In this document: positions 1 to 4,631 of the stretch, one piece after another
Position numbering within the stretch: the first letter of the stretch is position 1
Layout: every line of letters starts with the position of its first letter
Assembly (NCBI GenBank): GCA_016763235.1
Contig: JAESUE010000054.1
Coordinates: 1 to 5,084 of the forward strand
Direction: 5' to 3'
Length of the DNA: 5,084 bases
Source of the DNA: Pseudomonadales bacterium
GTDB lineage: Bacteria; Pseudomonadota; Gammaproteobacteria; Pseudomonadales; UBA3067
The notes under the pieces: generated by a model
What the model was told of the DNA's origin: nothing
The model's database searches: none
The model's input: the letters and a program-made list of their open reading frames with translations, nothing else
Made by a program: the position numbers and the translations under genes

Positions 1-92
1 AGTCAAAGATACCCCCTTAGCGCTTCAACGCGCTTACCCATGTCTTTAAGCTTACTTTGTAGTGCACTAATGTGTAATTCGCTGTGATCCAT
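1..92 (-). CDS. prfB: Peptide chain release factor 2 (RF2), N-terminal fragment, cut by the window edge
   Basis: RF2 recognises UGA and UAA stop codons in the ribosomal A site and triggers peptide release. Only the start of the gene is present. Reading down from the ATG at 92-90, 29 codons end in ALRGYL followed by an in-frame TGA at 5-3. RF2 proteins characteristically carry LRGYLDY here, and the gene is interrupted by this TGA, which is bypassed by a +1 frameshift. Skipping the T of TGA gives GAC (Asp) and then a codon starting with T, as expected for DY. The residues before it (QSKLKDMGKRVEALRGYL) match the helical RF2 N-terminus in pattern, although the first ten residues (MDHSELHISA) differ from the usual short MxEINP-type start. 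The ATG is preceded by only a weak GGA. lysS commonly follows prfB in related bacteria, but that region is outside the window. The call rests mainly on the frameshift element and the LRGYL motif. Confidence 0.9.
2..17 (-). promoter_or_regulatory. prfB: Programmed +1 ribosomal frameshift site of prfB
   Basis: On the minus strand this reads AGGGGGTATCTTTGAC. An internal Shine-Dalgarno-like AGGGGG (17-12) is followed by the spacer codon TAT, the slippery Leu codon CTT (8-6), the in-frame TGA (5-3) and C (2). This matches the classic E. coli prfB element. When RF2 is scarce the TGA is read slowly, the ribosome slips forward one base on CUU-U, and full-length RF2 is made. When RF2 is abundant, termination yields a 29-residue peptide. 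The gene is therefore autoregulated at translation. Conservation of every element makes chance very unlikely. Confidence 0.95.
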
Positions 93-167
93 ACCGTCCA
101 ACCGGGTTACGCAATCGCACCCTAATAATTTAAAGCGGAAAGTTAGAAGAAACCATCCAAACGGCAA

Positions 168-198
168 ATTTTACCTGATAAAAACGAGACTGTCTCAA
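168..198 (-). promoter_or_regulatory. Weak candidate promoter for prfB
   Basis: On the minus strand TTGAGA (198-193) and TAAAAT (173-168) resemble -35 and -10 boxes. The 19-base spacer is longer than ideal. The start point would lie near 161, giving a leader of about 70 bases before the prfB ATG. A short perfect dyad, GAGAC-N-GTCTC (186-196), overlaps the -35 box. prfB could instead be co-transcribed with the TraB-like gene 239 bases upstream. Confidence 0.25.
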
Positions 199-235
199 CT
201 ATCCCGCATCCCACACAAGCTCTTATCAACAGGGG

Positions 236-250
236 CTCCCCTAGGGGGAG
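236..250. repeat. GC-rich hairpin in the TraB-like/prfB gap
   Basis: CTCCCC (236-241) and GGGGAG (245-250) form a perfect 6-bp stem with a 3-base loop, in a very GC-rich patch of an otherwise moderate-GC gap. Neither strand has a T-run after the stem, so it is not a canonical intrinsic terminator. A preceding GGGG (232-235) could compete for the CCCC arm. Confidence 0.5.
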
Positions 251-260
251 GCGCGCTAAT

Positions 261-287
261 AACTCTTCAGCGAACCCTGCAAGAGTT
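261..287. repeat. Inverted repeat downstream of the TraB-like gene
   Basis: AACTCTT (261-267) pairs with AAGAGTT (281-287). An inner CAG/CTG pair extends the stem around a one-base bulge, leaving a 6-base loop. It lies about 45 bases after the stop of the minus-strand TraB-like gene and may be a 3'-end structure. It lacks the T-tract of an intrinsic terminator on either strand. Confidence 0.45.
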
Positions 288-294
288 CAGATTG

Positions 295-310
295 CGTTCA
301 AATTTGAGCG
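295..310. repeat. Short palindrome after the TraB-like stop codon
   Basis: CGTTCAAATTTGAGCG is a 16-base dyad around a perfect TCAAATTTGA core, with one T-G wobble pair. It sits 22 bases past the stop of the TraB-like gene. It could be an mRNA 3' structure or a protein-binding site, and nothing in the sequence decides between them. Confidence 0.3.
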
Positions 311-331
311 TGAGCTGAGGTGTTACGCGCG

Positions 332-1201
332 CTAAAGCATCTCAACGCTAAACCCAAGTGCTTTCAGCTCTGCCAGCAAGCTATCTTTACCTACCAAATG
401 AAGCGCGCCTACCAGAACAAATTCCACCTCATCCGATTTTGCCATGGCGACCACTTGGGGAACCCACGCCTTGTTTCGCTTGACGAGAAGATTGTTGTAA
501 ACCTCGGGGAAGTCACGTTTAAAGGGAGCTAACAGATCAGCTTCCATCTTTTCGACATCCCCACTTCGCCAAGTCGTTTTAATAACCTGCATAACGGCAG
601 CCAGATCGTTAATATCGCGCAGAGTGTAACGAATAAATTCATCCTCTTGCCCAAGGCCCAGTTTTTCTATAAAAGCCAGTTGTTCATCCACCGTTTCAAG
701 CGCAAGTAAGTTCTTTTTATCTCGCACCGCCAGTGAATTAAAGTGTTCATCAACGCCTTTTCCACCAAGACCCAAGCGCTGCAGCTCCATCACCGTGAGC
801 GTCATGGATACCATACCCGGTTTGATATTTTCCATTCGAGCGATAGGGATACCTCGACTCGTAAGGTGCTGATCCAGAAGTTTGTAAGTCTCCTCACTCA
901 GCACCTGCTTTAAACTTTCCCCTTCTGTATAAAACATTTTCTTCATGACTTTCTGTTGAAATTCTGGCGACTGCATAGCCTGTATGTCTGTCTCAAAAAC
1001 CAGTGTTTGCGATTGCGCATAAGCCTTATCAAATTCGGCGGACAAAGGGTAATCAGATTCGCTCAATACATGAATAGTTCCTCCAATATAGAGCAATGAC
1101 TCCCCTTTCGAGACTTTCCATACTGGCGAGCCTGCGTAGGCCAAACCGTGCGAAGAAAAAATAAACAAACACAACAAACACAACTTTTGCCACGCATTCA
1201 T
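332..1201 (-). CDS. TraB/GumN family exported protein
   Basis: This 289-residue protein belongs to the TraB/GumN (Tiki-related) family. The family signature is two GxxH motifs at opposite ends of the domain. Here they are GGTIHVL at residues 40-46 and VGALHLVG at 264-271, and both are intact. In the animal Tiki relatives these histidines are associated with metal-dependent proteolysis, but the bacterial members' activity and substrates are not established. A signal peptide is evident: Lys6, a hydrophobic stretch at residues 7-15, then AYA|GS, giving a likely cleavage after residue 23 and a periplasmic location with no further membrane segments. The start is supported by AAAAGG (1215-1210) 8 bases upstream. 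The length is typical for the family and all motifs are present, so the gene looks functional. It lies 87 bases after the hydrolase gene on the same strand, without an obvious terminator between them, so the two may be co-transcribed. Confidence 0.85.
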   Translation of the reverse strand: MNAWQKLCLLCLFIFSSHGLAYAGSPVWKVSKGESLLYIGGTIHVLSESDYPLSAEFDKAYAQSQTLVFETDIQAMQSPEFQQKVMKKMFYTEGESLKQVLSEETYKLLDQHLTSRGIPIARMENIKPGMVSMTLTVMELQRLGLGGKGVDEHFNSLAVRDKKNLLALETVDEQLAFIEKLGLGQEDEFIRYTLRDINDLAAVMQVIKTTWRSGDVEKMEADLLAPFKRDFPEVYNNLLVKRNKAWVPQVVAMAKSDEVEFVLVGALHLVGKDSLLAELKALGFSVEML

Positions 1202-1288
1202 GCTAAAAACCTTTTAAGGAAGACACATCAACTTGGACAACAATCAACCAAGCCCCTACCACTATTTTAGACCTTAATTCCATTGACC

Positions 1289-2089
1289 CTAAACAACTTG
1301 CTCTTTCACACCATCTAATTTTTCATGAAAAAACCCCAGTACACGCTGTAGCGCATCATAGGTAGGATGACCTTCTTCGTTCACCAAATCTGTCGTTAAT
1401 ACAGAGTGTGCGAGAGGCTTAATGCCGTAATCATTACCAAAACCGGAGTCGATTTCGATACCTTCAAAGCCATCACCCAGCTCTTCCTTTAACTTTTTGA
1501 AACGTACACCAGGACACATTGTATCTGCGCTAAAACGCAGCCCCATCACTTTCTCACCCTGCGCCACCCGCTGCTTAACGCGACCAAGGTCAGCTTGATT
1601 GATATGCAAGCCACTCCTTTGTTTTTTAGTAATTCCAAAAGGAAGGCTTGGCTGACTCAGAACCGGAGCCATGACTGAATCATCAGCAAAAAGAGATAAA
1701 GCAAAATTACCTGTCAAACACATGCCAACCACACCTACGCCTGAGCCACCAAGCTGTTGATTAGTGTGGCGACATAACGCACGCAAATAGTCTGTAATGG
1801 GGCTCGCTTCGCCCGCTGCAAGCACACTAAACTCTTTACTGATACACGCTCGCAAAAACTGCTCACCTAAATATCCCGCTGAAATCTTCTTGCCGGGCGT
1901 GCCAAAAAGATTGGGCATCACCACGCTAAAGCCACTGTCAGCAACTATGTTGGCAAAACATTCTACTTGAGGAGTTATGCCCGGTATTTCATGAATAATC
2001 ACCACTCCAGGCCCGTTTCCTCTACGAAACACCGGACAGGTTTTCCCTTCATAGCTAAACTGGCTTTGTTCAAATCCTTGTAAAGACAT
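1289..2089 (-). CDS. Dienelactone hydrolase family protein (alpha/beta hydrolase)
   Basis: This 266-residue cytoplasmic protein has a dienelactone hydrolase-type alpha/beta fold. The oxyanion and acid region shows VVIIHEIPGI (residues 29-38). The nucleophile elbow GMCLTG places the catalytic cysteine at 124, as in dienelactone hydrolases, which use Cys-Asp-His rather than Ser. Asp189 in RFSADTMCP and His228 in AHSVLT are the likely triad partners. The protein is longer than a classic enzyme of about 230-240 residues. The extra length lies mostly between Cys124 and Asp189 (about 148-183), which from memory fits a recurrent subfamily with a GLH...DL..VK segment there. The substrate cannot be assigned: nothing nearby suggests chloroaromatic degradation, so a general ester or lactone hydrolase is as likely. 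Start ATG 2089-2087 follows AAGGGA (2102-2097) at 7 bases. There is no signal peptide. An intrinsic-terminator structure lies just upstream in the leader. Confidence 0.85.
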   Translation of the reverse strand: MSLQGFEQSQFSYEGKTCPVFRRGNGPGVVIIHEIPGITPQVECFANIVADSGFSVVMPNLFGTPGKKISAGYLGEQFLRACISKEFSVLAAGEASPITDYLRALCRHTNQQLGGSGVGVVGMCLTGNFALSLFADDSVMAPVLSQPSLPFGITKKQRSGLHINQADLGRVKQRVAQGEKVMGLRFSADTMCPGVRFKKLKEELGDGFEGIEIDSGFGNDYGIKPLAHSVLTTDLVNEEGHPTYDALQRVLGFFHEKLDGVKEQVV

Positions 2090-2090
2090 C

Positions 2091-2102
2091 GGGAATTCCC
2101 TT
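2091..2102 (-). promoter_or_regulatory. Ribosome-binding site of the hydrolase gene inside a palindrome
   Basis: The Shine-Dalgarno AAGGGA (2102-2097) sits at good spacing from the ATG. It overlaps the perfect 10-base palindrome GGGAATTCCC (2091-2100). Tight self-folding is limited because the palindrome has no loop, but pairing of CCC with GGG could still affect access. The site supports the chosen start. Confidence 0.6.
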
Positions 2103-2112
2103 CGTTATCGGT

Positions 2113-2143
2113 AAAAAAGTTGTCAGCAACCAGCTGATACAAC
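2113..2143 (-). terminator. Intrinsic terminator structure in the hydrolase leader
   Basis: On the minus strand GTTGT then, after a 2-base bulge, CAGC (2143-2139 and 2136-2133) pair with GCTG and ACAAC (2127-2124 and 2123-2119) around a 5-base loop. The stem has 9 pairs and is followed directly by six Ts (2118-2113). This is the form of a Rho-independent terminator. It points toward the hydrolase gene and ends about 24 bases before its ATG. It could be an attenuator in the leader of that gene, or a block against transcripts running antisense out of pabB. The T-run is on the minus side only. Confidence 0.6.
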
Positions 2144-2157
2144 AAAATTTCCCAGTG

Positions 2158-2186
2158 TTGCATGCATCAATGCCATTTTCTATTCT
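2158..2186 (+). promoter_or_regulatory. Weak candidate promoter for pabB
   Basis: TTGCAT (2158-2163) and TATTCT (2181-2186) are separated by 17 bases and resemble a weak sigma-70 promoter. The start would be near 2193, leaving a leader of about 70 bases. The -35 box overlaps the palindrome TGCATGCA (2159-2166). Other AT-rich hexamers in the gap are no better. Confidence 0.3.
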
Positions 2187-2263
2187 TTAAGACGCCACCA
2201 AATATGCTTTAGAGAGAAAAGAAGGTAGAATTTGACCGCTCCGACTACTTCCAGTGCGACACC

Positions 2264-3658
2264 ATGCCACTACACCAGCTTGACCTACCCTATCACCCCG
2301 ATAGCGCAGTGCTTTTTGAAAAAATACATCATCTACCTGGCGCGGTATTTCTAGACAGCTGCGCACATCGTAACGACCAAGGCCGCTACGACATTTTAGC
2401 CGCACTGCCCTACCTGCAATTGGAAGGATTCAGCAATCACACGCTGGTCACATCTCAAGGGCAGACTGAAAAGCATTCCCAAGCCCCCTTCGACGTTTTC
2501 AAATCAATACTTATCCAAGAAAACAAAAAACATAACAATGAAAAATTAAATAATCTGCCCTTTAGTGGTGGTGCCATTGGCCACTTTAACTACGAATTAA
2601 ACCATCCGTCACTCATTAAAAAGAAACTCGCTCCTGACAAAATACTCATGCAAGCTGGGTTCTACGATGTTTTTATTATTGTTGACCATCAAAAACAACA
2701 TTGCATTGCCTATTCGATAAATGAAAATACAAATATTAAATTACAACAGCTTCAAAAATTCATAGAACAGCCCGCAGCGACTGATTCCTTTCAACTGCAA
2801 AGCCCATTTAAAAAAAATATATCAGCAAAACGCTACAAAAAGGATTTCTCTTCCATTCAGGAATTCATACTCAATGGCGATTGCTACCAAATCAACTACA
2901 CTCAGCGTTTTGAAACACACTACTCTGGCAACCCCTGGTTAGCCTACAAAGCACTGCGCCAGAAAAGCCCAGCCCCCTTTTCTGCTTATATAAATTCTAA
3001 AAAGCACACCGTACTCTGCCACTCCCCTGAACAATTTTTACAGTTAAAAGAAAACCACATCACCAGCAAACCGATCAAAGGCACAAGAGCTAGAAAAGTC
3101 GACATAAAAGCCGATAACAAGGAGAAAAATACGCTCATCAACAGCAAAAAAGATCAAGCTGAAAACCTGATGATTGTCGATTTAATCAGAAATGATATTG
3201 GCCGAAATGCAGAAGTTGGTAGCGTAAAGGTTCCACAACTCTTTGCATTAGAAAGTTTCGCCAACGTACACCACCTGGTTAGCACCATAACGGCTGAGCT
3301 TGCAGAAAATCGTCATGCAGTGGATTTGTTCCAACATAGTTTTCCTGGAGGCTCCATCACCGGAGCGCCAAAAATTCGCGCAATGGAAATCATCAACGAG
3401 CTAGAAGAAGTAGAGCGCGACATTTACTGCGGCAGCATCGCCTACTTTAGCTTCAATGGAAATATGGATTCCAACATCACTATCCGCACCATTTTGTGTG
3501 AGCACAATCAAAATAATTCTGGGAATATCTACTGTTGGGGCGGCGGCGGAATTGTTGCTGACTCCAAGGAAGAAGAGGAGTATCAGGAATCCATTGATAA
3601 GGTTTCTAATCTTTTACAGGAGTTAGAGCGGGTGTTTATTAAAACGAAAAGCCATTAA
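2264..3658 (+). CDS. pabB: Aminodeoxychorismate synthase component I
   Basis: PabB converts chorismate and ammonia (supplied by the PabA glutaminase) to 4-amino-4-deoxychorismate, the precursor of p-aminobenzoate in folate synthesis. The 464 residues match the usual length. The N-terminal domain opens with a PabB-like PYHPDSAVLFEKIHHLPGAV and VFLDSC. The chorismate-binding domain runs from about residue 185 to the end, with GDCYQIN (205-211), HSPE (253-256), PIKGT (270-274), IVDLIRNDIGR (304-314), PGGSITGAPK (361-370) and the acidic EEEEYQE (436-442). Lys272 in PIKGT is the amination nucleophile that distinguishes PabB from anthranilate synthase TrpE (PIAGT), so this is not trpE. It is a stand-alone PabB with no fused PabA or lyase domain, and neither partner is in the window. 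The ATG is the only start compatible with the conserved N-terminus (in-frame stop at 2210-2212, no other start codon between), yet no Shine-Dalgarno precedes it. The middle is unusually A-rich and Lys/Asn-rich. Confidence 0.93.
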   Translation: MPLHQLDLPYHPDSAVLFEKIHHLPGAVFLDSCAHRNDQGRYDILAALPYLQLEGFSNHTLVTSQGQTEKHSQAPFDVFKSILIQENKKHNNEKLNNLPFSGGAIGHFNYELNHPSLIKKKLAPDKILMQAGFYDVFIIVDHQKQHCIAYSINENTNIKLQQLQKFIEQPAATDSFQLQSPFKKNISAKRYKKDFSSIQEFILNGDCYQINYTQRFETHYSGNPWLAYKALRQKSPAPFSAYINSKKHTVLCHSPEQFLQLKENHITSKPIKGTRARKVDIKADNKEKNTLINSKKDQAENLMIVDLIRNDIGRNAEVGSVKVPQLFALESFANVHHLVSTITAELAENRHAVDLFQHSFPGGSITGAPKIRAMEIINELEEVERDIYCGSIAYFSFNGNMDSNITIRTILCEHNQNNSGNIYCWGGGGIVADSKEEEEYQESIDKVSNLLQELERVFIKTKSH

Positions 3659-3670
3659 AGACCTTAATGG
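3652..3670 (-). terminator. Possible terminator of nfuA transcripts, overlapping the pabB stop
   Basis: CCATTAA (3652-3658) and TTAATGG (3664-3670) form a perfect 7-bp stem with a 5-base loop, and the left arm contains the pabB TAA. Read on the minus strand, the stem is followed by CTTTTCGTTTTAATAAA, a T-rich tail, so it could stop transcripts coming from nfuA about 205 bases past that gene's end. On the plus strand no T-run follows. The stem is AT-rich and weak. Confidence 0.35.
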
Positions 3671-3875
3671 GGTGATTGATTCACTGCCTGCTGAAAATAT
3701 TCTAGCCGTCTAGAAAATCAACAATCCCAAACCCATTGATTCTTACTTCAAGGTCATTTCTGAATTAAAAAATACTGGCTCTGCACCAATACCATCCAGT
3801 TTTTTCAGCGAGTACCACCTTGAAATATTGAGCCATCAAGGTAGCTGCTCATCATTTATTCAAAACTTATCACGC
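3659..3875. other. Convergent non-coding gap between pabB and nfuA
   Basis: No gene with a start codon and ribosome-binding site is visible on either strand. The gap holds a hairpin of ACCTTGA (3817-3823) with TCAAGGT (3836-3842), and a further TTCAAGGT (3747-3754) that could pair with the same ACCTTGA arm. One plus-strand frame is open from 3714 to 3932, running into the nfuA 3' end, but has no ATG. No canonical terminator for pabB is seen. Confidence 0.5.
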
Positions 3876-4487
3876 CTAGCTATAGTAAGCATTCTCACGC
3901 TGAGAGTGATCCGTTTCATCAACCACCCGCTTTAGACCAGGCACCTGTTCAAGCAATGTTTTCTCTACGCCATCTTTCAAAGTGACGTTCACTGCGGAAC
4001 AACCTTGGCAACCACCGCCAAACTGTAACACTGCAGTGGTGTCATCGTCCGCCAGCTCTACCAATACAACGTTTCCACCGTGGGAGGCCAGCGAAGGGTT
4101 TACCTCTGCATGGAGAACATGGTTTATCAGCTGCTCTGTTGTTGGGTTTGGCCCCAATTTAGGCACGCGGGAATGAGGGGCTTTAAAGGTAAGTTGGCCG
4201 CCCATACGGTCTTTAGAGTAACCAATCACGGCGTCTTCAAGGTACGGCACGCTCTCAGCTTCAATAAAAGCGGTAAAACCTTTACAGCTTATTTGAACAT
4301 CAGTGGGGACTACCTCGTCAGGCGCGCAGTAAGCCATACAGCACTCAGCCATGGGCGTACCCGGCTTCTCAACGAAAATTCGCGCACCGATACCTTCAAC
4401 ATTTTGTTTTTCAAGAAGTTCTGCGAGATAATCCTGTGCGGATTCGGTAATGTCTATTATCAAAGCATTCGAGGCTAAGCCAGTCAT
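3876..4487 (-). CDS. nfuA: Fe-S biogenesis protein NfuA
   Basis: NfuA binds a [4Fe-4S] cluster at a dimer interface and passes it to target apo-proteins, especially under oxidative stress or iron limitation. The 203-residue protein has both expected domains. An N-terminal degenerate A-type-carrier-like domain (about 9-105) contains KPGTPMAECCMAYC and YLEDAVIGY, and a C-terminal Nfu domain (about 118-195) contains NPSLASHGGNV and FGGGCQGCSAVNVTLKDGVE. Cys160 and Cys163 form the CxxC cluster ligand pair. Length and motifs match the E. coli protein (191 residues) apart from about eight extra N-terminal residues before IIDITESAQ. The ATG is backed by AGGTGG (4502-4497), 9 bases upstream. The gene is monocistronic in view: convergent with pabB and divergent from metH, with its own consensus -10 box. 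Long open frames antisense to it are shadows. Confidence 0.95.
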   Translation of the reverse strand: MTGLASNALIIDITESAQDYLAELLEKQNVEGIGARIFVEKPGTPMAECCMAYCAPDEVVPTDVQISCKGFTAFIEAESVPYLEDAVIGYSKDRMGGQLTFKAPHSRVPKLGPNPTTEQLINHVLHAEVNPSLASHGGNVVLVELADDDTTAVLQFGGGCQGCSAVNVTLKDGVEKTLLEQVPGLKRVVDETDHSQRENAYYS

Positions 4488-4522
4488 TCTTATATCCCAC
4501 CTAATTAGTCAAGTATTTTTGC

Positions 4523-4551
4523 ATTATACCCATTTAACAGGGAAAATCACT
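4523..4551 (-). promoter_or_regulatory. Probable nfuA promoter
   Basis: The minus strand carries a perfect TATAAT (4528-4523). At 17 bases upstream the -35 position is AGTGAT (4551-4546), a poor match. A start near 4515 would give a leader of about 28 bases that includes the AGGTGG ribosome-binding site. A weak -35 beside a perfect -10 is compatible with an activator, and none can be named from the sequence. Confidence 0.55.
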
Positions 4552-4576
4552 TATTCACTACATTCACACTCCATTT

Positions 4577-4585
4577 TGCTAGAAT
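4577..4585 (+). promoter_or_regulatory. Probable metH promoter (extended -10)
   Basis: TGCTAGAAT is an extended -10 element: TG, one base, then TAGAAT (4580-4585). No good -35 lies 16-18 bases upstream, as often seen with extended -10 promoters. A start near 4592 gives a leader of about 40 bases. That leader is too short for a cobalamin riboswitch, and no B12-box-like sequence is seen, so B12 control of that kind is not supported here. I could not recognise a MetR site. Confidence 0.45.
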
Positions 4586-4631
4586 AGCGGTTTTTTCAAT
4601 CGAACACGCCCTCATATAGGCTCAGCTGACA

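Noticed and set aside
291..310. T-arm-like TTCAAAT suggesting a tRNA
   Set aside because: The flanking bases do not form a T-stem with the required G-C closure, and there is no acceptor or anticodon arm nearby.
320..532. Plus-strand ORF of 70 codons
   Set aside because: Antisense to the well-supported TraB/GumN gene; no recognisable domain.
2187..2405. Minus-strand ORF of 72 codons at the pabB start
   Set aside because: Antisense to the conserved PabB N-terminus; Arg/Ser-rich shadow composition and no supporting ribosome-binding site.
3982..4478. Two plus-strand ORFs (64 and 132 codons) opposite nfuA
   Set aside because: Both lie fully antisense to NfuA, whose domains and CxxC motif are clear. 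Neither has a recognisable domain.
4578..4596. GCTA-GAA-TAGC mini-hairpin followed by six Ts, as a plus-strand terminator
   Set aside because: The stem is only 4 bp, it coincides with the metH -10 box, and no plus-strand gene upstream needs termination.
4488..4631. Cobalamin or SAM riboswitch upstream of metH
   Set aside because: The likely leader is only about 40 bases, and the whole gap is filled by divergent promoters. No riboswitch core motif is visible.
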